Assembly (NCBI GenBank): GCA_934663645.1
Contig: CAKUKR010000001.1
Span: forward strand, 1 to 64,000
From: an uncultured Muribaculaceae bacterium
GTDB lineage: Bacteria > Bacteroidota > Bacteroidia > Bacteroidales > Muribaculaceae
Reading direction: 5' to 3'
Length of the DNA stretch: 64,000 nt
Shown one piece after another: positions 8,105-16,998 of the stretch. Position 1 is the first letter of the stretch. Each line of letters begins with the position of its first letter. The position numbers and the translations under genes were made by a program. Below the pieces are notes generated by a model that was not told the origin of the DNA, searched no databases, and worked only from the letters and a program-made list of their open reading frames with translations.

Positions 8105-9363
8105 GCCTCTGCTTCAGCTTTTGGCGTGCGGCGAGCCGACAGCAGTGACAGCTCGCCGAGGACAAGGCCTGCGGCGAGCGCAGCCGCGCCGCACAGGAAG
8201 ATCGTGTTGAACCCGGAACGGTCGGAGAGCAGCCCCCAGCCGCCGCTCGCCAACGCGCCTCCTGCCGCGAGGGCGATGCTGACCATGCTGTATATGCGCA
8301 CATAGCTGCGGTTGCCGAACACCGACTTGGTGAGCATCGTGGTCTGCACCGTCACGCCGGAGTATTCCCAGCCGAAGAGGAATGAGCCGGCATAGATGAG
8401 CCAGATGTTGTCATGCCCGAGCACTACCAGCACAAGGCCGATGATGCCGCAGAGCATCGTCGTGGCGACACCCATGGCGCAGTTACGGTCGTTGATCCAA
8501 CCGAGGATGAGCTTGCCTATGGTGACGCCTGCCATTACCACGGCTGCGGCTATCGAAGCCTGCTCGATGCTGAACGAGGAGTCTACATATCCAGGGATGA
8601 AGAGGTTGAGCGTGGAGACTGCCATGATGATGAACGAGAAGACCACGACAGCGTAAAACGCGGGCATACGCACAGCCTTGCTGTATTCTATGCCGTCGTC
8701 GGCACCGGCGGTTTTCTTGGCGGCAGCAGAGCCGTCGTCGCCATACGGCAACAGCCCCTTGTCGGAGGGGCGGTCACGCAGCAGCAGCGCGAGCAGCGGG
8801 GTGACGACAAGCAGCAGCACTACGGCAAACACGCCGTATGTCCACCGCCAGCCGATGTTTTCTATCAGGCTTCCGGCTATAGGGTTGAAGAGGATGCCGC
8901 CGATGCCGCTGGCGGCGCTGCAGATGCCTATCATCAGCCCCACCTTGGAGCGGAACCAGCGATTGACGAGCGTCGGGAAACTCAAGTACAGCAGGAACGC
9001 CGTGGTGATGCCGAGCACTCCGCCGGCTACGTAAAACTCCAACAGGGAGTTGAAAAATGCCATCGCGCCGAATGTGAGACCCATCACAGCGGAACAGCCG
9101 GAGAAGAGCCAGCGTGCGCTGAGCCGCTCCACAAGCTGCCCGGCAAGCGTGAGCGTCAGTATCGAGGTGACGTACATGACCGACATGTAGATGCCGAACT
9201 CGCCCTTGGTCACGTCGAGCGACTGGCATATCGGGGTATAGAAGATGCCGGCGCAACTGAAAGTCAGCCCGATATTGACCCCCATTATCAGGCAGCAGCA
9301 CGCCACGATTACAAATCCGTAGTGGAAAGTGCTTTTCTTGTGTTTGTTCATGTGTTTGTTCAT
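8101..9363 (-). CDS. MFS transporter, oxalate/formate antiporter (OFA)-like
   Basis: 420 residues with about 12 transmembrane helices split by a hydrophilic centre (R-D-R-P-S-D-K-G-L-L-P-Y-G). The R-D-R-P motif after helix 6 and the G-W-R-W-T-Y-G-V-F segment are common in OFA-family antiporters of monocarboxylates. Substrate is not predictable. I use the ATG at 9363 (M-N-K-H-M-N-K-H-K-K-S); 9351 is equally possible, and the open frame further upstream encodes no helix-like sequence. The stop overlaps the yraN start; comM ends 82 bases upstream on the same strand. Confidence 0.85.
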   Translation of the reverse strand: MNKHMNKHKKSTFHYGFVIVACCCLIMGVNIGLTFSCAGIFYTPICQSLDVTKGEFGIYMSVMYVTSILTLTLAGQLVERLSARWLFSGCSAVMGLTFGAMAFFNSLLEFYVAGGVLGITTAFLLYLSFPTLVNRWFRSKVGLMIGICSAASGIGGILFNPIAGSLIENIGWRWTYGVFAVVLLLVVTPLLALLLRDRPSDKGLLPYGDDGSAAAKKTAGADDGIEYSKAVRMPAFYAVVVFSFIIMAVSTLNLFIPGYVDSSFSIEQASIAAAVVMAGVTIGKLILGWINDRNCAMGVATTMLCGIIGLVLVVLGHDNIWLIYAGSFLFGWEYSGVTVQTTMLTKSVFGNRSYVRIYSMVSIALAAGGALASGGWGLLSDRSGFNTIFLCGAAALAAGLVLGELSLLSARRTPKAEAEA

Positions 9364-9445
9364 TTCAGGTATTAGGGTTGTTTGTTCATCTGTCCTTGTC
9401 TGAGAGGGAGAGCAGGTGAGTAGGCCATCGGCAGAGTGCGTATGG

Positions 9446-10996
9446 TCAGAAGACGTTGCCCCAGTTGCCACGGTCGAGGCTTCGGTAGCCTATTGCCTCG
9501 GCTATGTGCGTCTGCGACACGTTTTCCGCGCCTTCAAGGTCGGCGATGGTGCGAGCCACGCGCAGTATGCGGTCAAAGGCGCGTGCCGACATGTTCAGGC
9601 GCGTCATGCGGTCCTTCAGGCGGGCGAGGCCGGCCTCGTCGGGCCATGCGTAGCGGTGCAGCAGCCGCGAGTTCATCTGCGCGTTGCAGTACACTCCCGG
9701 CTCGCCGGCATACCGCTGCTGCTGTATGCTGCGCGCCCGCACCACGTTGGCCCGCATCGTCGCGCTGTCGAGCGCAGGGCCTCGTGAGGCCATGTCGTCA
9801 AACTCCACGGGCTGTATCTCTATCTGAAGGTCGATGCGGTCCATGAGCGGCCCGGAGATGCGGTTCATGTATTTCGCCACCTGCCCAGGCTGGCAGGTGC
9901 AGCGGCGTGTGGGGTGACCGTAATAGCCGCAGGGACAGGGGTTCATGGATGCCACAAGCATGAACGATGCAGGATAGTCCACGCTGTAACGCGCCCGCGA
10001 GACAGTTATCACGCGGTCCTCCATAGGCTGGCGCAGCACCTCGAGCACTGTGCGCGGGAACTCGGGGAACTCGTCGAGGAACAGGATGCCGTTGTGCGCG
10101 AGCGATATTTCGCCGGGCTGCGGGTTTGAGCCGCCGCCGACAAGGGCTACAGGCGAGACCGTATGGTGCGGCATGCGGAACGGGCGGTGCGTCATCAGCA
10201 TCGAGCCGGACTTCAGCTTGCCAGCCACGGAATGTATCTTGGTGGTCTCAAGAGCCTCATGCAGGCTCAACGGCGGCATTATCGTGGGTATGCGCTTAGC
10301 CATCATCGACTTGCCCGAACCGGGCGCGCCGACCATCAGTATGTTATGGCCGCCGGCACACGCCACTTCGAGGGCGCGCTTGACAGCCTCCTGCCCTTTG
10401 ACGTCGCTGAAATCGACGTCAAACACCTCGGACTGCATCGAGAACAGCTCACGGGTGTTGATGACCGTGGGCTGCACGGCATCCTCCTCCCCTTTCAGCA
10501 GGGATACAGCCTCGGCAAGAGAGGACACGCCGTATATATCCACATTGTCAACGACCGCCGCCTCGACAGCATTGTCGGCCGGCACTATCATGCGTCTCAA
10601 GCCCATCTGCCGCGCCTTTATCGCCATGGGCAGGATGCCGCGCACTGGCAATACCGTACCGTCCAGGGACAGCTCGCCAGTCATCATCACCCCTTGCAAG
10701 GCTGCATCGTCTATCAGCTCGTTGGAAGCGAGTATGCCTATCGCCATGGGAAGGTCGAAAGCCGCGCCCTCCTTGCGCACGTCTGCCGGCGAAAGGTTGA
10801 TGACTGTGCGGCGGTGCGGAAACTCTATGCCGCTGTGCTTCAACGCCGAGGTGATGCGCGTATGGCTCTCCTTGATGGCTGCATCAGGCAGCCCGACTAT
10901 CGTGAACATCACGCCTCGCTCCACGAGTGTCTCCACCGTGACTGCAAAAGCGTCTATGCCGTGTATGGATGCGGAGGTTATCTTGGTCAGCTTCAT
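9446..10996 (-). CDS. YifB/ComM-family AAA+ ATPase (Mg-chelatase-like)
   Basis: 516 residues: an N-terminal Lon-protease-like ChlI domain (about 20-140), a central AAA+ Mg-chelatase domain with Walker A G-A-P-G-S-G-K-S and Walker B-like I-L-F-L-D-E-F, then a Cys-containing insert (C-P-C-G-Y-Y-G-H-P-T-R-R-C-T-C) and a C-terminal helical domain. The Cys-rich insert is normal for this family. In naturally competent bacteria ComM is a hexameric helicase driving branch migration of incoming DNA; in Bacteroidota the role is untested. The start codon overlaps the upstream lipoprotein stop (ATGA at 10993-10996). Confidence 0.93.
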   Translation of the reverse strand: MKLTKITSASIHGIDAFAVTVETLVERGVMFTIVGLPDAAIKESHTRITSALKHSGIEFPHRRTVINLSPADVRKEGAAFDLPMAIGILASNELIDDAALQGVMMTGELSLDGTVLPVRGILPMAIKARQMGLRRMIVPADNAVEAAVVDNVDIYGVSSLAEAVSLLKGEEDAVQPTVINTRELFSMQSEVFDVDFSDVKGQEAVKRALEVACAGGHNILMVGAPGSGKSMMAKRIPTIMPPLSLHEALETTKIHSVAGKLKSGSMLMTHRPFRMPHHTVSPVALVGGGSNPQPGEISLAHNGILFLDEFPEFPRTVLEVLRQPMEDRVITVSRARYSVDYPASFMLVASMNPCPCGYYGHPTRRCTCQPGQVAKYMNRISGPLMDRIDLQIEIQPVEFDDMASRGPALDSATMRANVVRARSIQQQRYAGEPGVYCNAQMNSRLLHRYAWPDEAGLARLKDRMTRLNMSARAFDRILRVARTIADLEGAENVSQTHIAEAIGYRSLDRGNWGNVF

Positions 10997-12105
10997 GGAC
11001 GTGTCTTTTTAGCCGTCGTTGTGTCCGCCGGAGCTTTGTCCTTCTGCGCCTTGGCTTTGCTCAGCAGCGCACGCACCTGCTTCAAAGCCGCCTTGCTCTC
11101 CGGACCTCGGTATGCCTGGTTGCCACGACTGTCCACGACCACAAACCACGGCGTGGCGGGTATGTCAAGGGTGTATATTGAGGAGTGCATCCGGCCTCCG
11201 GGCGCCCATGTGTGCAGCCACCCCCGGCAGTCGGCGGAATCGAGGCGGACAGTATTGAGCCACGACATGGAGTCGGCTGTCAGAGCCACGTCAACGGCTG
11301 TCAGCCGCTTGCCGGCACGCTCGCGCTGTTCTTTCATTACAGCACGCAGCGAGTCAATGTCAGCGTGCCGCTGCGGCTCGTTGCCCTGCCAGAAATACAA
11401 CAGCAACGCATCAGCATCCGCCGGGCGGAGAGTGGCAATGCTCTCCCCCATGGCATGCAGCTTTAGGTCAGTGATGCGGACAGGCTTGTCTATGGGTGCA
11501 GCGGCAAACTTATCGGCACGCCCTATGGCGGTTATAATCTCCTGATCACGAGCGTCAGCATCGAGCATGTTCCACAGTTCGGCAAACTCCTTCTCATTGA
11601 CACTGCGCATGTATGAGGTGAGCAGCAGCACGGTCGAGAGAATGTCCGACTTGTTGGCCTTGACATATTTCGCCACGGCAGGGTTGATGAGCTTGCCCTG
11701 GCGCGAGCGCAAGGCTGCCGCGTTCTGCTGCCGCCATTTGCTCCACCGCTCGTTCAGGTCGTTGCCGCCGATGTCCCAGGTCAGCGGGTCGGCATCCTTG
11801 CCGGAAATGGTGATTTTGTCGCCGCGCTCGGCATAAAATGCCACAGCCGGCACAGCAGAGCCAGTCACGGCGACCCACACCATTGAGGGGTTGCGCGTGA
11901 TGCACGTCACAGCGCCCTTCCCCTGCGTGACCGAGAGGACTGTCTCCGTAATCCAGCCCTTTTTGCTGTCGGAAGCGTAATACGTCAGCTCATAGACCTG
12001 TGTGACGGAGGCAGGCAGCGAGGCCTCGACACGGAACTCGTTCTTGCCGCATCCCGTCAGCACAAGGGCGGCAAGAAAAGCTATCAGCAGGGAGAAATGT
12101 TTCAT
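10993..12105 (-). CDS. lipoprotein with degenerate thioredoxin-like domain
   Basis: 370-residue lipoprotein: the signal peptide ends in the lipobox L-T-G-C at residue 19. The N-terminal part resembles the DUF4369-type beta domain that precedes TlpA-like thioredoxin domains in Bacteroidota. The C-terminal third has a thioredoxin-like pattern (L-L-L-Y-F-W then T-P-W-F-V-V-V-D-S-R-G-N with a cis-Pro position), but there is no C-x-x-C after the first strand, where the sequence reads Y-F-W-Q-G-N-E. It is therefore unlikely to be a disulfide reductase and may bind or scaffold. Lys/Thr/Ala-rich tail. First gene of the run with comM, the MFS transporter and yraN; a TAnnTTTG box lies just upstream. 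Confidence 0.7.
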   Translation of the reverse strand: MKHFSLLIAFLAALVLTGCGKNEFRVEASLPASVTQVYELTYYASDSKKGWITETVLSVTQGKGAVTCITRNPSMVWVAVTGSAVPAVAFYAERGDKITISGKDADPLTWDIGGNDLNERWSKWRQQNAAALRSRQGKLINPAVAKYVKANKSDILSTVLLLTSYMRSVNEKEFAELWNMLDADARDQEIITAIGRADKFAAAPIDKPVRITDLKLHAMGESIATLRPADADALLLYFWQGNEPQRHADIDSLRAVMKEQRERAGKRLTAVDVALTADSMSWLNTVRLDSADCRGWLHTWAPGGRMHSSIYTLDIPATPWFVVVDSRGNQAYRGPESKAALKQVRALLSKAKAQKDKAPADTTTAKKTRP

Positions 12106-12110
12106 AGCGG

Positions 12111-12118
12111 CAAATTTA
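12111..12118 (-). promoter_or_regulatory. -7 promoter element for the lipoprotein-comM run
   Basis: On the minus strand this reads TAAATTTG, matching TAnnTTTG, only 5 bases upstream of the lipoprotein ATG, which would give a very short or absent leader. No clear TTTG -33 box is seen at the right distance. Confidence 0.45.
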
Positions 12119-12175
12119 CATCAAATTTTCGGAACACAGCCGGCTGCGGCGCGACAATCCGCCTCTGGCACGGGA

Positions 12176-12220
12176 AAAGAAAACGCCCTCTGCCTAAGAT
12201 TAACTCTTTTGCAGGGGGCG
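12176..12220 (-). terminator. intrinsic terminator after fabF
   Basis: 10-bp stem (12211-12220 with 12184-12193, one G-U pair), 17-nt loop, followed on the minus strand by TTTTCTTTT (forward 12175-12183 region). It lies 32 bases past the fabF stop and separates acpP-fabF from the lipoprotein gene. Confidence 0.8.
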
Positions 12221-12251
12221 GTATAGTCGGGGGCCTGTCTCTGACTACGGC

Positions 12252-13514
12252 TTATCCTTTGTATTTCTTGAGGATAAGGGCAGCATTGTGGCCGCCAAAA
12301 CCGAATGTGTTGCTCAGAGCAGCGTTGATTTCGCGTTTTTTCGCCTTGTTGAAGGTGAAGTCCATGCCGTAGTCCACTTCGGGATCGTTGTCGCCTTCCT
12401 CATGGTTGATGGTCGGGGGTACGATACCGTCGGTGATAGCCTTGACGGTGAGCAGTGCCTCAATAGCGCCAGCCGCGCCAAGAAGGTGTCCAGTCATCGA
12501 CTTGGTTGAGCTGAGGCTCATCTTGTACGCATGGTCTCCGAAGACCTTGCGTATAGCTTTGGCCTCACTCACGTCGCCTACAGGCGTTGACGTGCCGTGG
12601 AGGTTGACATAGTCGATGTCCTCGGGCTTCATGCCAGCGTCGCGGAGCGCGTTCTCCATTACGAGGACAGCGCCGAGACCCTCGGGGTGAGTTGCTGTGA
12701 TGTGATAAGCATCTGCACTCATGCCGCCACCGGCAACTTCGGCATAGATGTGTGCGCCGCGAGCCTTGGCGTGCTCGAGTTCCTCAAGCACCAGGGCTGC
12801 CGCGCCCTCTCCGATTACGAACCCGTCACGCGAGCCGCTGAAGGGGCGAGATGCGCCCTTGGGGTCATCGTTGCGGGTCGAGAGAGCCTTCATCGAATTG
12901 AAGCCACCCACTCCGGCAGGGAATACGGCAGCTTCGGCACCGCCGGCGACGATAGCGTCTGCCATGCCCAGACGTACATAGTTGAACGCATCGATGAGGG
13001 CATTGTTGGACGAAGCACAGGCAGAAACAGTCGCAAAGTTGGGGCCGCGGAACCCGTGGTCGATTGAAATCTGTCCGGCGGCGATGTCAGCAATCATTTT
13101 GGGGATGAAGAAGGGATTGTATTTAGGGCCCTTCTCTTGGTTAAGGGCATAATAGCCCGCTTCCTCCTCGAAAGTGTGCAGACCGCCGATGCCGGCTGCA
13201 AAGATCACACCGACACGGTTCTTGTCAATGCCCTCTGCATCGATGCCAGCGTTGGCGATAGCCTCGTCAGCAGCCACCAGCGCATACATAGCGTATAGAT
13301 CCAGCTGGCGAGCTTTTTTTCTGTCAAACCTGTCCGCGGGGTTGAAATCCTTCACCTCGCAGGCAAACTTCGTCTTGAACAGCTCAGCGTCGAAATGCGT
13401 GATCGGAGCGGCGCCGCTCACACCCGCAACGGCATTTTTCCAAGTCGTCTCGACGTCATTGCCGATGGGGCTGAGCGTTCCCAACCCGGTCACTACTACT
13501 CTCTTTAATTCCAT
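12252..13514 (-). CDS. fabF: 3-oxoacyl-ACP synthase II
   Basis: Condensing enzyme elongating acyl-ACP with malonyl-ACP in fatty-acid synthesis. 420 residues, normal length. The catalytic triad is visible: Cys166 in V-S-A-C-A-S-S, His306 in N-L-H-G-T-S-T-P and His343 in M-T-G-H-L-L-G-A-A-G. Starts M-E-L-K-R-V-V-V-T-G-L-G as usual for FabF. It follows acpP after 30 bases on the same strand, the classic acpP-fabF pair, and is closed by the terminator at 12176-12220. Confidence 0.97.
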   Translation of the reverse strand: MELKRVVVTGLGTLSPIGNDVETTWKNAVAGVSGAAPITHFDAELFKTKFACEVKDFNPADRFDRKKARQLDLYAMYALVAADEAIANAGIDAEGIDKNRVGVIFAAGIGGLHTFEEEAGYYALNQEKGPKYNPFFIPKMIADIAAGQISIDHGFRGPNFATVSACASSNNALIDAFNYVRLGMADAIVAGGAEAAVFPAGVGGFNSMKALSTRNDDPKGASRPFSGSRDGFVIGEGAAALVLEELEHAKARGAHIYAEVAGGGMSADAYHITATHPEGLGAVLVMENALRDAGMKPEDIDYVNLHGTSTPVGDVSEAKAIRKVFGDHAYKMSLSSTKSMTGHLLGAAGAIEALLTVKAITDGIVPPTINHEEGDNDPEVDYGMDFTFNKAKKREINAALSNTFGFGGHNAALILKKYKG

Positions 13515-13544
13515 AGGCGGAATGGTTGGGTTCTGGTTTGGATA

Positions 13545-13784
13545 TTATTTATTCTCGCTCTTCTCGATGTACGAGATAGCGTCACCTACAGTCGTGATCT
13601 TCTCAGCGTCCTCGTCGGGGATGGTGATACCGAACTCCTTCTCGAACTCCATGATCAGCTCCACTGTATCCAGTGAGTCTGCACCGAGGTCTTTGGTGAA
13701 CTCGGCGGTGGGAGTTACTTCGGCTTCATCGACACTGAGTTTGTCTACGATGATAGCTTTTACTCTTGATGCAATGTCAGACAT
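13545..13784 (-). CDS. acpP: acyl carrier protein
   Basis: 79-residue acidic protein carrying growing acyl chains on a 4'-phosphopantetheine arm. The attachment Ser37 lies in G-A-D-S-L-D-T-V-E. The typical four-helix ACP pattern is intact. It is immediately upstream of fabF. A weak TTACTTTG box on the minus strand about 60 bases upstream could be its promoter. Confidence 0.97.
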   Translation of the reverse strand: MSDIASRVKAIIVDKLSVDEAEVTPTAEFTKDLGADSLDTVELIMEFEKEFGITIPDEDAEKITTVGDAISYIEKSENK

Positions 13785-13877
13785 GTCTCTAAGATTTTAC
13801 GTTAATACTACTTTCAAATTTTCAGGCTGCAAAGTAAGCAATTAATTTCCGATTACGGAAATATTTACCCAATTTCT

Positions 13878-13902
13878 TGCACAAAAAATTCGCTTTTGTG
13901 CA
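13878..13902. repeat. 9-bp perfect inverted repeat between the oxidoreductase and acpP
   Basis: TGCACAAAA (13878-13886), 7-nt spacer, TTTTGTGCA (13894-13902). It lies downstream of the oxidoreductase beta-subunit stop and upstream of the acpP promoter region. Neither strand has a T-run after it, so an operator or weak terminator are both possible. Confidence 0.5.
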
Positions 13903-13953
13903 GAAATCGATGGTAATTCCCGCTGGGGAGGGCTTATCAGAGCCTGAAAACCA

Positions 13954-14979
13954 CTATTTCACCTCCCACGTTTCGTGGGTATTAAGTATCATGCTGCGCA
14001 GGTCGGAGAAGCCGCGTTTTTCGCGCACCTCGCGCACCTGGGTCTCCACGTCGCTCTCATAGCTCGGGGCGTCATGGTCGCGTATCACGCCTATGGCGAG
14101 CGGCAGCTCGTGACCGTCCATCATCGCCAGCTGCTGCTGCAGGAAATTGCTGGCGCAATGCGCGTCATGCACCAGCACATCGTCGATAGTCCAGCCGTTC
14201 TCGCCGATGACGACAGCCTTGACACCGAAGCCGTCCTGCACCAGGCCCTTGCGCAAATCCTTGCCGAAAAGCATCTTCTCGCCGTGGCGCAGGTGGATGG
14301 TGTGTTCCTCGCGGTTGTCCTTGTCACTCATGTAGGAGTGGATGCCGTTGTTGAATATCACGCAGTTCTGCAATATCTCGACGACAGCCGCCCCCTTATG
14401 GCGTGCAGCTGCGACCATAACCTCCTTTGTGGTGTCGAGGGCGATGTCAAAGCTGCGGGCAAAGAAGTTGCCGCGAGCACCGAAGCAGAGCTCTGCAGGG
14501 ATGAACGGGTCCTCGGTCGTGCCGTAAGGGCTCGACTTGGAGACGGTGCCGCGTGCCGATGTGGGAGAATACTGGCCCTTGGTGAGGCCGTATATCTTGT
14601 TGTTGAACATCAGAATGTTGATGTCTATGTTGCGGCGCACCGCATGGATGAAATGGTTTCCGCCGATAGCGAGGCCGTCGCCGTCGCCTGAAACCTGCCA
14701 TACCATGAGGTCCGGGCGCGTGGTCTTCAGGCCGGTGGCTATGGCAGCTGCGCGGCCGTGGATGGTGTGCATGCCATAGGTATTCATATAGTATGGCAGA
14801 CGCGAGCTGCACCCTATGCCCGAAATGACAGCGGTGTTGCGCGGCTCCACGCCCACTTCAGCCATGGCCTTGAGAAGCACGCTGAGGATGGCATGGTCGC
14901 CGCAGCCGGGACACCAGCGTGCTGTCTGTCCGTTCTTGAAGTCGGAGGGGGTAAGTCCCGTTGTCTTGTTACTTTCCAT
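13954..14979 (-). CDS. korB: 2-oxoacid:ferredoxin oxidoreductase, beta subunit (KorB-like)
   Basis: 341 residues, thiamine-diphosphate-binding subunit of a ferredoxin-dependent 2-oxoacid (probably 2-oxoglutarate) oxidoreductase. The N-terminal W-C-P-G-C-G-D-H motif and the TPP-binding Q-V-S-G-D-G-D-G-L-A-I-G-G-N-H are present, with the following M-F-N-N-K-I-Y-G-L-T-K-G-Q segment typical of KorB. Start chosen at 14979 (M-E-S-N-K-T-T-G), which overlaps the last 11 bases of the alpha-subunit gene and suggests translational coupling. In anaerobic Bacteroidota this enzyme links the partial TCA cycle to ferredoxin, and can run reductively. The exact 2-oxoacid is inferred from family resemblance. 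Confidence 0.9.
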   Translation of the reverse strand: MESNKTTGLTPSDFKNGQTARWCPGCGDHAILSVLLKAMAEVGVEPRNTAVISGIGCSSRLPYYMNTYGMHTIHGRAAAIATGLKTTRPDLMVWQVSGDGDGLAIGGNHFIHAVRRNIDINILMFNNKIYGLTKGQYSPTSARGTVSKSSPYGTTEDPFIPAELCFGARGNFFARSFDIALDTTKEVMVAAARHKGAAVVEILQNCVIFNNGIHSYMSDKDNREEHTIHLRHGEKMLFGKDLRKGLVQDGFGVKAVVIGENGWTIDDVLVHDAHCASNFLQQQLAMMDGHELPLAIGVIRDHDAPSYESDVETQVREVREKRGFSDLRSMILNTHETWEVK

Positions 14980-16828
14980 TGCTCTCGATATGTTTGATGA
15001 CACCGTCCACGATTTCCTGTACCAGGAACGGCTGACCTTCTACTTTGTTTATTCTCTTTATCACCTTGCCGGGGAGCTTCTGCTGCAGGTAGTCCGCAAA
15101 CATGCCCGAGTTCAGCTCTGCCACAATGATGTTCTTGTATCGCGAGAGCATCGGGATGGCGTTCTTGGGGAGCGGGTTGATGTAACGGAACTGTGCGAGC
15201 GCGATGGGATGACCCGTGGCGTTCAGCTGTTCGGCGGCAGTGAGCAGGTGGCCGTAAGTGCCTCCCCAGCCCACGAGGATAGTGTCGGCCGAGAGGTCGC
15301 CCTTCGGCTCGTTGAGGGGGATGTCCTCGGCGATACGGGCTATCTTCTCGCGGCGGGCGTCCACCATGCGCTGGTGGTTCTTGCCGTCAGTTGAGATGAC
15401 AGATGTGTTGTAGTCCTTCTCCAGGCCGCCGACGCGGTGCATTGCGCCCTCTGTGCCAGGGACAGCCCAGTAGCGCACCTTCGTGTCCTCGTCGCGGTCA
15501 AAGGGCTTCCAGCCGGCGGCTATCTGCTCTGCCGTGACATAATGGGGCTTGATTTCGGGGAACTCGTCGTCCTCGGGGATGCGCCATGCTGACGAGCCGT
15601 TGGCGATGAATGCATCGGTGAGCAGGATGACCGGGGTCATGTGCTCGAGGGCGATGCGGCACGCCTCAAAGGCCATGTAGAAGCAGTCCGTCGGGCTGAC
15701 AGCGGCCATGACGCAGACGGGGGACTCGCCGTTGCGGCCGTAGAGGGCCTGCAGCAGGTCTGTCTGCTCGGTCTTGGTGGGAAGTCCTGTCGAGGGACCG
15801 CCGCGCTGAACGTCGATGATGACAAGCGGAAGCTCTGCCATCACGGCGAGGCCGATGCCCTCGCTCTTGAGCGCAAGGCCCGGGCCGGATGTAGATGTCA
15901 CGGCAAGGCTGCCGCCGTAGCTTGCGCCTATCGCGGAGCATACGCCTGCTATTTCGTCCTCCATCTGGCAAGCCTTGACACCCAGGTCCTTACGCTTGGC
16001 CAGCTCGTGGAGTATGTCAGTCGCGGGGGTGATCGGGTATGAGCCGAGGAACAGCGGCAGCCCGCTCTTCTGCGAGGCCATGATGAGGCCCCATGCCGTG
16101 GCTGTGTTGCCGCTTACGTCGGTATAAATGCCTTTCTTCTCGGATTCGGTCTCTACACGGTAAGTGGACATTGAGGAGTGCGTATTATGTCCGCAGTCCC
16201 AGCCGGCGCGTATCACCTTGGCGTTGGCCTCGTATACTGCGGGTTTCTTGGCGAACTTGGCCTGGAGCTTGCGCAACACACTGTCAAGGGGACGGTCGAA
16301 CAGCCAGCATATCAGCCCGAGGGCAAACATGTTGCGGCTCTTGAGGATACTCTTCATGTCCATGCCCGAATCGGCGAGGGCGTGCTTGACCAGTGAGGTC
16401 ATCTGCACGAGCATGATGCGGCGCGGGTCGATGCCCAGCTCCTTGACCGGATCGTTTGTGGCAAACTGCGCCTTCTCCAAGTCCGCTTTCTGGAACTTGT
16501 CGACATCGCAGATTATGATGCCGCTTGGTTTGAGAAACTGCAGATTAGTCTTAAGGGCGGCGGGGTTCATAGCCACCAACACATCAGCCTGGTCGCCGGG
16601 AGTATGCACCCCACGGCCGATGTGCACTTGGAAACCGCTCACGCCGCTAAGCGAGCCTTGCGGGGCGCGGATTTCCGCAGGATAGTCGGGGAATGTCGAT
16701 ATCTGGTTCCCCTCGCCGGCAGAAACATTTGAGAAGATGTTTCCGGCGAGCTGCATACCGTCGCCGGAATCCCCGGCGAAACGAACAACCACCCTGTCTA
16801 ACGTCTTAACGTTGGTGTTTTCTAACAT
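14969..16828 (-). CDS. korA: 2-oxoacid:ferredoxin oxidoreductase, fused gamma/alpha subunit (KorA-like)
   Basis: 619 residues. The first 190 or so form the gamma domain (G-D-S-G-D-G-M-Q-L-A-G-N-I-F near the start), fused to the alpha (pyrimidine-binding and C-terminal) domains with G-S-Y-P-I-T-P-A-T-D-I-L and T-S-T-S-G-P-G-L-A-L-K. This fused layout is standard for KorA of Bacteroidota. Start at the ATG at 16828 (M-L-E-N-T-N-V-K-T-L-D-R-V-V); the open frame upstream does not look coding. A TACCTTTG box (minus strand, 16899-16906) lies about 70 bases upstream. It works with KorB to make succinyl-CoA or the equivalent acyl-CoA, reducing ferredoxin. Confidence 0.9.
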   Translation of the reverse strand: MLENTNVKTLDRVVVRFAGDSGDGMQLAGNIFSNVSAGEGNQISTFPDYPAEIRAPQGSLSGVSGFQVHIGRGVHTPGDQADVLVAMNPAALKTNLQFLKPSGIIICDVDKFQKADLEKAQFATNDPVKELGIDPRRIMLVQMTSLVKHALADSGMDMKSILKSRNMFALGLICWLFDRPLDSVLRKLQAKFAKKPAVYEANAKVIRAGWDCGHNTHSSMSTYRVETESEKKGIYTDVSGNTATAWGLIMASQKSGLPLFLGSYPITPATDILHELAKRKDLGVKACQMEDEIAGVCSAIGASYGGSLAVTSTSGPGLALKSEGIGLAVMAELPLVIIDVQRGGPSTGLPTKTEQTDLLQALYGRNGESPVCVMAAVSPTDCFYMAFEACRIALEHMTPVILLTDAFIANGSSAWRIPEDDEFPEIKPHYVTAEQIAAGWKPFDRDEDTKVRYWAVPGTEGAMHRVGGLEKDYNTSVISTDGKNHQRMVDARREKIARIAEDIPLNEPKGDLSADTILVGWGGTYGHLLTAAEQLNATGHPIALAQFRYINPLPKNAIPMLSRYKNIIVAELNSGMFADYLQQKLPGKVIKRINKVEGQPFLVQEIVDGVIKHIESNGK

Positions 16829-16898
16829 ATTTCTATACGTATATGCCTCCAACCGCAGTTGGAGCGGCTGTCGGGTTTCACTATTCTGTAATTCGATG

Positions 16899-16906
16899 CA
16901 AAGGTA
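16899..16906 (-). promoter_or_regulatory. -7 promoter element for korAB
   Basis: Minus strand reads TACCTTTG, matching TAnnTTTG, about 70 bases upstream of the korA start. No clean -33 box was found at 19-21 bases. Confidence 0.55.
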
Positions 16907-16937
16907 GTAATAAAATCGCACCCATGGCCTTTTTGCG

Positions 16938-16972
16938 GTAAAAAAGAGCACGCCGCCCAACGGCCGGCGTGC
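16938..16972 (-). terminator. intrinsic terminator at the end of the nuclease/TonB operon
   Basis: 8-bp GC stem (16965-16972 with 16948-16955) followed on the minus strand by TCTTTTTTA. It lies 26 bases after the CotH-family stop and just upstream of the korA promoter. A smaller AGCC/GGCT hairpin sits between it and the stop. Confidence 0.88.
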
Positions 16973-16998
16973 CTACAGAGCCTAAAAGGCTGTCTTTT

